Assembly (NCBI GenBank): GCA_947458745.1
Contig: CANGYQ010000008.1
Coordinates: 1 to 64,000 of the forward strand
Direction: 5' to 3'
Source of the DNA: Bryobacteraceae bacterium
GTDB taxonomy: Bacteria > Acidobacteriota > Terriglobia > Bryobacterales > Bryobacteraceae
DNA: 64,000 nucleotides
The notes beneath the pieces were generated by a model. The model searched no databases. It saw nothing but the letters and a program-made list of their open reading frames with translations, and was not told where the DNA came from. The translations under genes and the position numbers were made by a program. Shown here piece by piece: positions 20,601 through 29,107 of the stretch (position 1 is its first letter; every line of letters starts with the position of its first letter).

Positions 20601-20828
20601 GCTATCCAGGCGCAACCCGCCCATGGCCGAGTTGGTATGGCAGCCGAAGCAGTTCTGCGCCAAGACGGGCCGCACTTTGGTTTCGAAGAATTCAGGAGTG
20701 GTGGCGGGTGCCTGCGCCCACAGGGCCGACGAGGCGGCGAGCAAGGGCATGGCCAACGCGCGGCCCGGTGCCCGCAGGGTATGCACTGCGCCTTTCAAAC
20801 AATTCACCAACTTGCGCTGAGTCGCCAT
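17616..20828 (-). CDS. PSD1 (DUF1549/DUF1553) cytochrome domain protein with low-complexity C-terminal insert
   Basis: A secreted protein of about 1070 residues, much longer than the 790-residue copy at 8.1 kb. The start at 20828 (MATQRKL) has GGAG 7 bases upstream; 20831 and 20867 are alternatives. A signal peptide ends near ALWAQAP. CFGCH in the first domain and [11 protein letters not shown] in DUF1549 are haem-type sites; a CPGC without His follows in the middle. Before the last 30 residues lies a stretch of roughly 100 residues rich in Gly, Pro, Ala and Met. It is third in the operon, after the TonB receptor and propeller genes. Confidence 0.88.
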   Translation of the reverse strand: MATQRKLVNCLKGAVHTLRAPGRALAMPLLAASSALWAQAPATTPEFFETKVRPVLAQNCFGCHTNSAMGGLRLDSAEALAKGGKRGAALVAGDPAKSLLITAINHADPNLKMPMGNKLKDAEIADLTAWVKGGAVWPKSAAAPVTAKVEAGRYVIPPELRQFWSYVPLKNPAPPVVKDEKWARSAIDRFVLARLEKEGLKPVRPATKRDLLRRASLDLTGLPPTFEEIAAFEKDASPDAFAKVVDRLLASPQYGERWGRIWLDVARYGEDDYRSLDPMRRGHNPYPNAHVYRDWVIQAFNDDMPFDQFVKAQLAGDLMDPKVRHRMLPGTGFLGLGPWYYDNGSTEVTRADERHDRVDVVTRGFLGLTVACARCHDHKYDPFPTKDYYALAGVFANTIYEEYPLAPKSVVAEAEKIEAQIDLKQKLMFEMQMNFGNQLGQSLALLTSNYLQGVWEVAGPQKKDIADVVEARKLDFELLSRWIKYMEKTTDKYGYKKPWQAMMAKPSSTAAEAKKLAEKFQEDVVAVMLLRNDIQEENKVIAAKALDGTKPKKRTNKPSNFVTNEDFCPGCALQLKSLSEEQTNFHTEIFQRMLTDSEDPVAMMMMGNRMGKPGVLAFRGWGLESRIGAAGQAQLAAVRKDIEEARKKIEPGYPYLHGVKDADKPVNLPQALRGDPFNLGEEVPRHFLTVLSKSEPQPFSKGSGRLELADMILAQPITMRVAVNRMWKAHFGTGLVDTPSNFGMTGERPTNPELLEYLASNFVKNGMSPKKLHREIMLSSVYQLSTADDPIASAKDSGNRLYWRADRKRMDAEQIRDSVLMVSGKLDPALGGPSVDLTPAVSRRTVYGKVSRYKTDEYLLLFDFPSPSISAERRFITTVPLQRLFLMNSDFMQVQSEELAKRVAAEANNRERIKKVHRIVYGRDASEQEIALGLEYLKAEPLREYEERKKKAAEEAPAGGGRRGREGGKGPGGPPPATVSGVTEKPAADAPATTANASPGGAAAAAEEGNPGGAGADAAPPPMGMGQGMMMGMGGRRPGGPAVPEVKYEPTVWGRYVKVLLSASEFLFVN

Positions 20829-20890
20829 CATTCGCTCCGTCATGGCCTTATTCAGGGCCGCTGCCAATCTATCTATCTTTCGATGATCCG

Positions 20891-21988
20891 TTATTCCGGC
20901 AGCGTGGCCGCCAGCCGTTTGGGATCAATGCGCCACAGTGTTTGCCCGGGCAGATTCGCCAACCATAGCGAACCAAGCCCGGTCTGGATCATGCCGCCCC
21001 CATCGCCCACCAACTGCTTAACGACCTTGTCGGTTTGCGGATCAATTTGCGTGATCGGGAAGCCCGCCGCGCTGACCCAGACCGCGCCTTCGCCAAACGC
21101 CAGGCTGCCTTCGGCGTCCGGGAGGCCCAGGTCAATGGTGGCGGTGGATTTGTTGGTCTTCGGATCGATGCGGAGGACCTTGCCTTCGGCGGACGCCAGT
21201 ACCCAGATGGAGTTCTCACCAAAGACCGCGGCGGTGGGTTGGCCCAACACCTCAATCCGTTGCTCCACCAGATTGGTGCGGGGGTTGATCCGCAGCAGCT
21301 TGTTGTCGGTGGGGCTGGTGACCCACAAGGAGCCCGCAGCCGACAGCAACGACCGGCAGCCCTTGGGGAGGCGGAGTTCCGAGACCACGGCGTTGTCTTG
21401 CGGGTCGATCCGGCTCAACGTGGTCTTTTCGTCGGACAGGAGCCAGATGCTGTCATCGGTCGCCGCCATCGCGGGCAATGCACCGCCGACGCCATAGGGC
21501 AGCGTCGCGGTGACCTTGCTGGACTTGGCTTCGACGCGAGCCACCGCCATGTCGCCACACTGGCTGACCCATAAACTGCCAAAGGCGTTCACCAACCCGC
21601 AGGGCTGCTTGAACTCCTTCACCGGATCAGCGGCTTTGTTGGTTTTGCCATCAATCCGCAGCAGGGTGCCGAGCGTCCGGTTGGCCACCCAAGCACCAGA
21701 GGCGGGGCCGGGCAAAAAGACGAGCGCCGCGGCCGCGCCTTCCAGCTTGAACTCCGCTTCCGGCTTCAGGCTGGCCATCGGAATCTGAATGCCGGGGGTC
21801 TTGATCCCAATCGCCTTGCTGCCGGGCTTGACCGCCGCCACGGGACGTTTGGGGTCCTTGGGCGGAGCGGCGGCAACCGGAGGAGGAGACGCCATCACTG
21901 CGGCAAGGGCAACGAAAGCGGCGGCACGGAAAGCCCAAAGGCCCCGCGCCGCCACGAATGATTCACAAAATGGAGAAAGCAACTGCAT
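20891..21988 (-). CDS. Secreted YVTN/Vgb-like beta-propeller protein
   Basis: A protein of 365 residues with an N-terminal export segment (AAAFVALAAVMASPPPVAAA), a basic/Pro linker, then six to seven beta-propeller repeats of the form R(I/L)DP-(K/Q)T(N/D)K, for example KVLRIDPKTNKSTATIDLG. Family members include virginiamycin B lyase and YncE-like proteins, but most have no known reaction. It begins 9 bases after the TonB receptor stop. It is clearly homologous to the propeller at 27.4 kb in the divergent operon; both end in GS(L/V)WL(A/S)NL...WR(I/L)DP. Confidence 0.82.
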   Translation of the reverse strand: MQLLSPFCESFVAARGLWAFRAAAFVALAAVMASPPPVAAAPPKDPKRPVAAVKPGSKAIGIKTPGIQIPMASLKPEAEFKLEGAAAALVFLPGPASGAWVANRTLGTLLRIDGKTNKAADPVKEFKQPCGLVNAFGSLWVSQCGDMAVARVEAKSSKVTATLPYGVGGALPAMAATDDSIWLLSDEKTTLSRIDPQDNAVVSELRLPKGCRSLLSAAGSLWVTSPTDNKLLRINPRTNLVEQRIEVLGQPTAAVFGENSIWVLASAEGKVLRIDPKTNKSTATIDLGLPDAEGSLAFGEGAVWVSAAGFPITQIDPQTDKVVKQLVGDGGGMIQTGLGSLWLANLPGQTLWRIDPKRLAATLPE

Positions 21989-21997
21989 TCCAGATCT

Positions 21998-24900
21998 TTA
22001 GAACTCGTAACGCAATGCGAACTGCATGACCCGTGGAGCCATCACGCCGGTGAACTGGCCGAACGTGGTGGGATTGGTCAGCGACAGACTGGCCGTGGTG
22101 AAGTTGACGTTGTTGAAAGCGTTGAACGCTTCGGCACGGACTTGCACGCGGTGCCCCTCAAAAGGCAGCTTGAAGTATTTGCCCAATGAAAGGTCGAAGT
22201 TTGACATGGGTGCCATACGCAGGATCGCGCGGGTTCCGGTCGAGCCCGGGTATTGACCCATGAAGGCGTTGGCCACCCCATTGGTTGCCCGGAACAGACT
22301 GGGGTTCCCTGCTTGATTGTACCCGACGCCGTTTTCCGGCATCGTCGTGCCGGGCCGCAGCATGGCGATGGCGGAGTTGAGGTAGTTGGTGGGATAGATG
22401 CCGCCGTTGGTGATCACTGTGGGCAGGCCGGAGCGGTACCGCCACAGCATGGAAGTCTGCCAACCGCCGACAATTTGGTTCAGCCAGCCAGGGGCGTTGT
22501 GCAGGAAGGTCTTGCCTTTGCCGAACGGCAGTTCCACCACAGTGTTGGCCGTGATGTTGTGGCGCTGGTCAAAGTCCGACGAACCGCGGAAGGCGTTGGG
22601 GTTGAACGAATCCTGGATGACGCCGCCACCGGTGCCCGAGGCTGATTCCGCGGTGGAGGCGATGTCGATGGAGTGCGACAGCGTGTAGTTGAAGTCAAAG
22701 CCCCAACCATTGCTGACCGCGCGGCGCAGCACCAACTGGCCACCGTGGAACGAACTGCGTCCCGCGTTGGACCAAGCCACATTGCCCGCGTTTTGCAATG
22801 CAAAGAAGGTATTGCAACCAAAGGCGCTGATGCAGCTGCCATCGGGCAGACGTTCACGATCCATGTCGTTCAACGCATCCAGATCGCTGCCGCCGTAGGT
22901 GCCGTAGGTGGTGTGGAAGTAGTTGGCCGTGGCGCTGCCCGGGAAGGTGCGGTTGGCGGCCTTGCCAAAGACGTTCTCGATGAACGGCACGTTGGGCAGC
23001 AGGCCGGGGTTGGCACGAACTTGAGCCGGGGTCAAGCCCTTCTCGAAGGCGTCACGCAAGACACCGGCCGCCTGCGCCCAGGTCTGGCCCGACCGCGGAT
23101 CCTTAAACTGCGTCAGCGGCTGGAACACGTCTACCTGCACCAGGCTCTTGCGAGCCAGGCGGCCGACGTAGCCCACTTCGATGGTCAGCTTGCTGGGCAA
23201 CTGCCGGGCGTAGCTGACGTTCAGCAGCATCGAGTACGGGGCCACCAGGTTGGGGAAGACGCCCGAGAAGGAGCCGAAGCCGCCCAGAATCGTGGGAGGC
23301 GTGAAGGGGAAAGCAGCGGCCGGGGCCGTCGGCAGCGTCGGGAACGTGGTGCCGTTGTAGCGGGCCGAATCGGTGAAGTTGGTGTTGCGGGGCTGGGTGA
23401 CCGGGCTGGCCAGACCGGGGGAACCGGCGCGGTCGAAGTTCAGCACCATGTCGCTGCCGTAGCGGTCATAGAGCATCGACGCTCCGCCGCGGATGACGCT
23501 ACCCTTGCCGAACATTTTGCCGAAAGTGCTATCGCTGACCGGCGCGTAGGCAAAGTTGAAGCGCGGCGCGAAATTGTTGTTGTCGCGCTGGTACCAGCCT
23601 TGGCCATTGTTGACCGGACCGCCCAGCACATAGGTGAGAGCGGCGTTGGGCATCCGGGCACCGGAGATGCCGGCATTGGAGGCGCCAACGCGTTCGGCGA
23701 AATAGACGTCCAGGCCCGTTGTGGGCACCACCTGCACACCACCCCGCTCGTAGGGGACCTGATAGCTGCCGTAGCGCAGGCCATAGGTCAGCGTCAGATC
23801 GCGGCGCATCTTCCAGGTGTCCTGGATGTAGAACTCATACTCGCGCGTGCCGAAACTGCGGGCCAGCGGCTCACCAAATGGAACCGCCTTGCCGTCACGG
23901 CCAAAGTTGTAGGTGGCCGAATAGCTGTTCAGCAGGCCGTAGAGCCCACCCAGGGCACGCTGCGCCGGTTGAATTTCGGAAAGCGCCAAGGCGGGGTTAC
24001 CGGAACGCTGTTTCACATAGGCGTTCAAGGCGTCGGTGATGTCCGCGCCCAAGCCCCGCAGGGTGTTGCGGCCGAAGGAGTAGGCGGGATAGGAATTGGC
24101 GAAGGAGTTGCGATCATTCTGTACCAGGCGGAAATTGATACCCCCCTGCACCGTGTGAGTGCCCTTGGTCCAGGTGAGGTCGTTCACCAGGTTGGTGGTG
24201 GGAATGATGCGGCCAAAACCACGGGTGAAGTTTTGCAGCGTCGACAAGCCATCAAAGGTGAGCGAAGCGCCGGACGTGCCGGATTGAGCAATGCCTAGCC
24301 GCGTAAAGCCGTAGCTGAACACATTCACCAGCGACGGCGAAATCACCGCCGTATAGCGCGCCGCCAGACCCTTGGAGTTATCCAGATTCTTGGCCGCCGC
24401 GTCCTGGCCGGGAAACTGCGCCAGAACCTCGTCGCGAACATTGTTGCCCAGTGTGCCGCGCAGCATCAGGGTGTGCTTGGCGGAGCGGTCCAGGTTGAAA
24501 TCCATTTTGGCCACATAGGCCTTGTCGTTGCGCGTCAGCGGCGCATTGAAGCGGAAGACGCCAAAGTTCAAGCCGCGGTCGGAGCCGGACTGCAAGTCAT
24601 TGGGAGATGGATATTGCCTCAAGATGCCCTGCATCGCGGGGCTGTAGCCAATCCCCAGCGGATCAAGTGACTTCACCTCGTCAGGCGTCAACGAACCGAT
24701 CTGGCCGTTATTCAGCCGGAACCGCACGATCCCCTGCTTGAGCTCATCCGTGGGGACGTTGCGGGAGACGGCACTGGCGGAACGGTCCTTGCGCTCTTCC
24801 CAGTTGGCGAAGAAGAAGATGCGGTCCTTGATGATGCGGCCACCTAGAGAGGCACCGAACTGATTGCGGATCAGGTTTTCGCGCTTCAGGCCGGAGCGGT

Positions 24901-25672
24901 TGGAGAACCAGTCGTTGGCCGCCGTCTTGACGTTGCGGTGGAACTCATACAGCGATCCATGGAACTGGTTGGAGCCGCTCTTGGTAACCAGCGACACCTG
25001 GCCCCCGGCCGAACGGCCCTGGTCAGCGCCCTGGCCGGCGATGGTCACCCGGAACTCCTGCACGCTATCGAGCGGCACAGGCAGCGCGGCATTGAGGCCC
25101 GCCGAGGTGGTCGCCGTCATGCCGGCGGACTGGTTGTCGTTGACGTCCACGCCGTCCAGCGTGACGTTGTTCTGGTCACGCTTGGCGCCCAGCACTTCGC
25201 CGGTGGAAGCGACGCCCGGCTGCAGGCTGAGCAGTTCCACGATGTTGCGGGTCTGCAGCGGCAGTTGGCGTACCTGGACTTCCGTGAAGGCGTTGCCGAT
25301 GGTGGCGTTGGTGGTGTTGACGCTGGCCGCTTCCTCGGTGACGTTGATGGTTTCCGACACTTGGCCCACTTCCAACTGGATGTCCAGGGTCAAGGGAACG
25401 TTGATCTGCAGCCGCACCTGCGAGGTGTAGGTACGGAAGCCAGGCTTCTGCACTTCCAGCTTGTAGTTGCCCGGTGGCAGCTGAACAAACGAGTACGCAC
25501 CCGTGGCACTGGCCAACGCTTTGCGGGCGGCGGCGGTGTCGGTATTGGTGATGCTGACGATGCTTTCAGCGATGGCGGCCTTTTGGCCGTCCGTGATGGT
25601 GCCTTGAAGCGAACTGGATTGCGCAGCCAATGGCAGGATGGCGCACATCAGTCCAATGATTATCTTTTTCAC
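21998..25672 (-). CDS. Oar-like TonB-dependent outer-membrane receptor
   Basis: An outer-membrane protein of 1224 residues. It has a signal peptide (IIIGLMCAILPLAAQSS), a carboxypeptidase-regulatory-like domain (about residues 20-105, SLQGTITDGQKAAIAES), a plug domain (NIVELLSLQPGV, LDGVDVNDNQSAG) and a large beta-barrel that ends in Phe (ALRYEF), as expected for barrel assembly. The start is GTG with a GGGGG ribosome site. Such receptors import or bind large organic nutrients. It is the first gene of the operon receptor-propeller-PSD1-DUF1501, divergent from the guanidine operon. Confidence 0.93.
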   Translation of the reverse strand: MKKIIIGLMCAILPLAAQSSSLQGTITDGQKAAIAESIVSITNTDTAAARKALASATGAYSFVQLPPGNYKLEVQKPGFRTYTSQVRLQINVPLTLDIQLEVGQVSETINVTEEAASVNTTNATIGNAFTEVQVRQLPLQTRNIVELLSLQPGVASTGEVLGAKRDQNNVTLDGVDVNDNQSAGMTATTSAGLNAALPVPLDSVQEFRVTIAGQGADQGRSAGGQVSLVTKSGSNQFHGSLYEFHRNVKTAANDWFSNRSGLKRENLIRNQFGASLGGRIIKDRIFFFANWEERKDRSASAVSRNVPTDELKQGIVRFRLNNGQIGSLTPDEVKSLDPLGIGYSPAMQGILRQYPSPNDLQSGSDRGLNFGVFRFNAPLTRNDKAYVAKMDFNLDRSAKHTLMLRGTLGNNVRDEVLAQFPGQDAAAKNLDNSKGLAARYTAVISPSLVNVFSYGFTRLGIAQSGTSGASLTFDGLSTLQNFTRGFGRIIPTTNLVNDLTWTKGTHTVQGGINFRLVQNDRNSFANSYPAYSFGRNTLRGLGADITDALNAYVKQRSGNPALALSEIQPAQRALGGLYGLLNSYSATYNFGRDGKAVPFGEPLARSFGTREYEFYIQDTWKMRRDLTLTYGLRYGSYQVPYERGGVQVVPTTGLDVYFAERVGASNAGISGARMPNAALTYVLGGPVNNGQGWYQRDNNNFAPRFNFAYAPVSDSTFGKMFGKGSVIRGGASMLYDRYGSDMVLNFDRAGSPGLASPVTQPRNTNFTDSARYNGTTFPTLPTAPAAAFPFTPPTILGGFGSFSGVFPNLVAPYSMLLNVSYARQLPSKLTIEVGYVGRLARKSLVQVDVFQPLTQFKDPRSGQTWAQAAGVLRDAFEKGLTPAQVRANPGLLPNVPFIENVFGKAANRTFPGSATANYFHTTYGTYGGSDLDALNDMDRERLPDGSCISAFGCNTFFALQNAGNVAWSNAGRSSFHGGQLVLRRAVSNGWGFDFNYTLSHSIDIASTAESASGTGGGVIQDSFNPNAFRGSSDFDQRHNITANTVVELPFGKGKTFLHNAPGWLNQIVGGWQTSMLWRYRSGLPTVITNGGIYPTNYLNSAIAMLRPGTTMPENGVGYNQAGNPSLFRATNGVANAFMGQYPGSTGTRAILRMAPMSNFDLSLGKYFKLPFEGHRVQVRAEAFNAFNNVNFTTASLSLTNPTTFGQFTGVMAPRVMQFALRYEF

Positions 25673-25674
25673 AA

Positions 25675-25716
25675 CGAAGCCCCCTGAAGTAGATGCTTCG
25701 CCCAGACAATGGGCGA
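25675..25716 (-). promoter_or_regulatory. Two mutually exclusive leader hairpins before the TonB receptor
   Basis: On the minus-strand transcript, TCGCCCA/TGGGCGA (25716-25698, 5-base loop) can pair, and CGAAGC/GCTTCG (25700-25675) can pair. The two stems share bases 25698-25700, so they compete. The second loop contains the GGGGG ribosome site. This may control translation of the receptor. It does not match a riboswitch class that I know. Confidence 0.3.
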
Positions 25717-25814
25717 AAAGGGCTCAAACGATGAGGAACGCGATGCGGGGCGTTATACGGAAGACCGCGCTTCGACGCGAAGCAACGGCTTAGAGGAAGC
25801 ATAAAAGAAATCGA

Positions 25815-25845
25815 TTGGGGGCGTCAAATAGAAAGAGGCTATAAT
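25815..25845 (+). promoter_or_regulatory. Putative promoter of the guanidine operon
   Basis: A consensus TATAAT (25840-25845) is preceded by TTGGGG (25815-25820) at a 19-base spacing, which is long. The predicted leader of about 85 bases contains a small CCGCT/AGCGG hairpin (25858-25872) but no recognised guanidine riboswitch motif. Confidence 0.45.
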
Positions 25846-25938
25846 CCTTATTCAGCCCGCTCCGTCAGCGGAACACCCCGTCCAACCGCCCTTCGGCCCC
25901 TGTTTGCGCCGCATTCTTCCCGATCGGAGTACGCTTTC

Positions 25939-27375
25939 GTGAACGCAACGCCCATGTTGTGGCCGGTGTTGATTTTTATGGCGATTTCGCTCGCCATCGG
26001 CCTGTACACATACACGCAGGTACGGGGTTCCAGCAAGAACTACACCGTCTGCGGCAAGGCGATGCCGTTTATCGTGGTGGGTACCGCACTGGCGGCCCAG
26101 GCCATTGATGGTAATGCCACGTTGGGCAATACTTCGATTACTTTTGGACAAGGTCTGTGGAGCGGATTGGCGATTCCGATTGGCTTGGCGGCGAGTTTGT
26201 TTATCGTGGGACGATTTCTTGCAGCCCCGCTGAACCAGATGAACTTGCTGACGCTACCCGAGTTCTTTTACCGGCGCTACGGACGGGTGGCGGAGTTGCT
26301 GGCTTCGCTGCTGACGATCGTTTGTTTCATTGTGCTGGTCGCGGGTAATCTGTCGGCGGTGGCGTGGATTCTTTCGGTGGTGACGGGCTGGTCCTACGGC
26401 CAGTGTCTGATTTTCGGCACGACGGTGATCTTCCTCTATACGATCGCCGGCGGCTTGTATGCAGCCATTTGGACGGATTTCCTGCAGATCCATGTGGCCA
26501 TCGTCGGCTTTCTGGCCGCGGCGGGGTACATCTTGTTTACGCGCGGTTGGAACAACATCGCTGCGGCGCTGCCGGCGGCGACGCTGAGCCTGGATCAATT
26601 GACCACCATGGCCGGTGGCGGGCTGCCGAACTGGGCCAACATGATCTCGCTGGCTTTTGGCAACGCCATGGCGCTGGACTTTATGGAGCGCGTATTCTCC
26701 GCCAAAAGCCCGGATACGGCGCGGCGCGCTTGCTACTACGCGGGTGTCTGGACGCTGGTGATTGGCTCCTGCGCCTCTTTGATCGGCCTGGCCGCCATTT
26801 CGGCGGTGGGCAATGTGGGTGACCCGCGCATGGTGCTGCCAGCGTTCGCCAGCGGCCACTTGCCTTACTGGGTGGGCGTGCTGGTGTTCCTGGGCGTGCT
26901 GGGGGCGTCGATGTCAACGGCCAACGGAGCAATGCTGGTGATCGCCGTGGTGATGGCGCGCAATGTGTGGCAGCGCTGGAACACCAAGCCCGTCTCCGAT
27001 AGCCTGATGCTGTTTCTGTCCCGAGCGCTAGCGCTACCGACGGCGATCGCGGCCGCCTGGATCGCCTACGTTCGGCCAGATCCGGGCATCTTGCTAGTGG
27101 TGGCGTTTGACATTGTGTTTGCGGGTTGCGTGATCCCGCTCTTCTTTGGGGTCTACTGGAAGCGGGCGACCCAAGCGGGTGCTATTGCGAGCATCGTAAT
27201 GGGGACTCTGGCGCGTCTGATTTGTTACTTTGCGGTACCAGCTGTGTGGGCTGGCCTCGATACGTTGCTGCCGCCGGTGGTGAGCGCGATTGCGTTTGTC
27301 ACGGTGAGCCTGCTGACCGAACCCAGCACCGAATTGCGGACCGAATCTTTGTTGGTGGAGGCGATGGAAGGATGA
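25939..27375 (+). CDS. Sodium:solute symporter family transporter
   Basis: An inner-membrane transporter of 478 residues with about 13 hydrophobic segments. The second helix region, VGTALAAQAIDGNATLGNTS, and GLWSGLAIPIGLAASLFIV fit the SSS family (relatives of DUR3 urea and PutP proline carriers). The start is GTG with GGAG 10 bases upstream; an ATG at 25954 is possible. It is first in a six-gene operon with DUF1989 proteins, a biotin carboxylase and allophanate hydrolase, so guanidine, urea or a related nitrogen compound is the probable cargo (inference). Its stop overlaps the next start (ATGA). Confidence 0.88.
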   Translation: MNATPMLWPVLIFMAISLAIGLYTYTQVRGSSKNYTVCGKAMPFIVVGTALAAQAIDGNATLGNTSITFGQGLWSGLAIPIGLAASLFIVGRFLAAPLNQMNLLTLPEFFYRRYGRVAELLASLLTIVCFIVLVAGNLSAVAWILSVVTGWSYGQCLIFGTTVIFLYTIAGGLYAAIWTDFLQIHVAIVGFLAAAGYILFTRGWNNIAAALPAATLSLDQLTTMAGGGLPNWANMISLAFGNAMALDFMERVFSAKSPDTARRACYYAGVWTLVIGSCASLIGLAAISAVGNVGDPRMVLPAFASGHLPYWVGVLVFLGVLGASMSTANGAMLVIAVVMARNVWQRWNTKPVSDSLMLFLSRALALPTAIAAAWIAYVRPDPGILLVVAFDIVFAGCVIPLFFGVYWKRATQAGAIASIVMGTLARLICYFAVPAVWAGLDTLLPPVVSAIAFVTVSLLTEPSTELRTESLLVEAMEG

Positions 27376-28394
27376 TGCGATCAAGCTGGATGGCCTGGAT
27401 GTTGGGCGTTGGCCTGGCCTTGGCACAGGAGGCGCCACCGGCTGCGGTCCCTCCGCCCGCCCCGCCCAAACAGCGCCCGCAGCGTCCGCCGCTGCCGGGA
27501 GTGAAAGAAGTGCAGAAGCCGATGTCGTTAGTGACACCGGAAGCGGTCTTCTCCGTGCCCGGAGTACCGGATTGGCTGATCGATACGCCGGATGCGGTGT
27601 GGGTGTCGAACAAGCCCAAGAATTCGATCTCGAAGCTGGACATCAAGACCAATACCGTCACGGCCACCGTGACCGTCGGCGAGAAGCCCTGCAGCGGCTT
27701 GGCCTACGGCTTTGGCAGTGTCTGGGCTCCCAATTGTGGCGACAAGACGGTGTCCCGCGTCGATGACAAAGAAGCCAAGGTGATCGCCACCATCCCGGTA
27801 GGCCCGGCGGATTCCGAAGGCGGCATCACGGCCTCGCCCGAAGCGGTGTGGATGGCCACCGGTGCGGAAGGCGACAAGGTGGCACGCATTGATCCCAAGA
27901 CCAACACCGTGACGGCGGAAGTGCCGGTGCCGGCTGGTTCACACACGGTGGATTACGGCGAAGGCGCGGTGTGGGTGACGCAGAGCAAAGGCAAGCTGCT
28001 GACTCGGATTGACCCCAAGACCGCCAAAGTGACCGACCAGATCGAAGTGGGCCCCGGGCCGCGGTTCCTGACCGTCGGTGAGGGTTACGTGTGGACGCTG
28101 AACCAGGGCGACGGCACGGTCTCCAAAGTGGACCCGAAGACACGCAAGGTGGTGGCAACGATTACCGTGGGGGTGCCGGGCGGCGGCGGTGAGATTTCAG
28201 CGGCGGGCGGCTCTGTTTGGATCACCGTGTTCCAGATCCCGATCTCACGCATTGACGCCAAGACCGACAAGGTGACCCATCAGTACGCTGGGCCGGGCGG
28301 TGACGCGATTCTTTACGCGCATGGCTCCGTTTGGCTTTCCAACCTGCGCCAGCAAAACGTGTGGCGCCTGGATCCTGCGAAAATTACTCAATAA
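27372..28394 (+). CDS. Secreted YVTN/Vgb-like beta-propeller protein in the guanidine operon
   Basis: A protein of 340 residues with a signal peptide (SSWMAWMLGVGLALAQ), a Pro-rich linker to about residue 45 and seven propeller repeats with R(I/V)DPKT-type blade ends (ARIDPKTNTVTAEVPVP, TRIDPKTAKVTDQIEVG). It overlaps the symporter stop by four bases and the next gene by one base (TAATG), so its level is coupled to theirs. A propeller in this position is unusual for a guanidine/urea carboxylase operon. It is homologous to the propeller at 20.9 kb. Substrate capture for the symporter is possible but unproven. Confidence 0.82.
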   Translation: MMRSSWMAWMLGVGLALAQEAPPAAVPPPAPPKQRPQRPPLPGVKEVQKPMSLVTPEAVFSVPGVPDWLIDTPDAVWVSNKPKNSISKLDIKTNTVTATVTVGEKPCSGLAYGFGSVWAPNCGDKTVSRVDDKEAKVIATIPVGPADSEGGITASPEAVWMATGAEGDKVARIDPKTNTVTAEVPVPAGSHTVDYGEGAVWVTQSKGKLLTRIDPKTAKVTDQIEVGPGPRFLTVGEGYVWTLNQGDGTVSKVDPKTRKVVATITVGVPGGGGEISAAGGSVWITVFQIPISRIDAKTDKVTHQYAGPGGDAILYAHGSVWLSNLRQQNVWRLDPAKITQ

Positions 28395-29107
28395 TGTCAG
28401 ACCAGATTCTGTGGGAAGAAACTGTGCACGGCGGCCAGACCTGGTCGCATGTGCTGGAACGGGGCCAGGCGTTACGGCTGACCGATGTTGAAGGCGGCGC
28501 GAATGTCAGCGCTCTGTTCTACAACTCGAAGCAAACCGACGAGCGCTACAACATGCCCGACACACTGAAGGCGCAACACATCGCGCGGCTGACGGAAGGC
28601 TTTGTGCTCTATTCCGACATGGGCCGCATCCTGTGTTCGGTGACGCAGGACACAGTGGGCTGGCATGACCCGATCGGCGGCACGCTGTCGGCCGCACAGG
28701 TGAAGGCCAAGTACGGCGAAAAGAGCTACCAGGAGCATCGCAATGGCTGGACCCAGAGCGCCCGTGAAGGGCTGCTGCTGGAGCTGGCCAAGTATTCGAT
28801 GGGGCCGCGTGACATCACGCCCACGCTGAATTTGTTCAGCAAGGTGCAAGTAGATGAAGCCGGTGGCATGCACTACATCCCGGGCAATTCCAAGGCCGGC
28901 GACACGGTGGAACTGCGGGCGGAGATGGATGTGCTGGTGGTGCTGGCGGCCAATCATCATCCGATGGAGCCGGGCAGCGTTTATGCGCCGAAGCCGGTGC
29001 AGCTGACGGTGAAACGTGTCGCCGCGCCGGCCGCCGATGACCCTTGCCGCGTGTCCCGGCCTGAGAATGGCCGTGGTTTCATCCTGACGGAGCGCTACGC
29101 ACAATGA
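28394..29107 (+). CDS. DUF1989 protein UAAP1-like, probable carboxyguanidine deiminase subunit
   Basis: A cytoplasmic protein of 237 residues of the urea-amidolyase-associated (DUF1989) family. Typical segments are [29 protein letters not shown], and a C-terminal [18 protein letters not shown]. Paired DUF1989 proteins next to such carboxylases have been shown to form carboxyguanidine deiminase (CgdAB), which turns carboxyguanidine into allophanate and ammonia. The start ATG overlaps the propeller stop by one base, and its stop overlaps the second DUF1989 gene by four. Which of the two is CgdA and which CgdB is not decided here. Confidence 0.85.
   Translation: MSDQILWEETVHGGQTWSHVLERGQALRLTDVEGGANVSALFYNSKQTDERYNMPDTLKAQHIARLTEGFVLYSDMGRILCSVTQDTVGWHDPIGGTLSAAQVKAKYGEKSYQEHRNGWTQSAREGLLLELAKYSMGPRDITPTLNLFSKVQVDEAGGMHYIPGNSKAGDTVELRAEMDVLVVLAANHHPMEPGSVYAPKPVQLTVKRVAAPAADDPCRVSRPENGRGFILTERYAQ

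Noticed and set aside
22673..24298. Open frame of about 541 codons antisense to the TonB receptor
   Set aside because: Same reason: a mirror of a well-supported gene, with no ribosome site and composition typical of antisense translation.
25846..25938. Guanidine-I, -II or -III riboswitch in the leader of the guanidine operon
   Set aside because: The conserved motifs I know for these classes were not found in this leader; only a small CCGCT/AGCGG hairpin is present. A covariance search could still overturn this.
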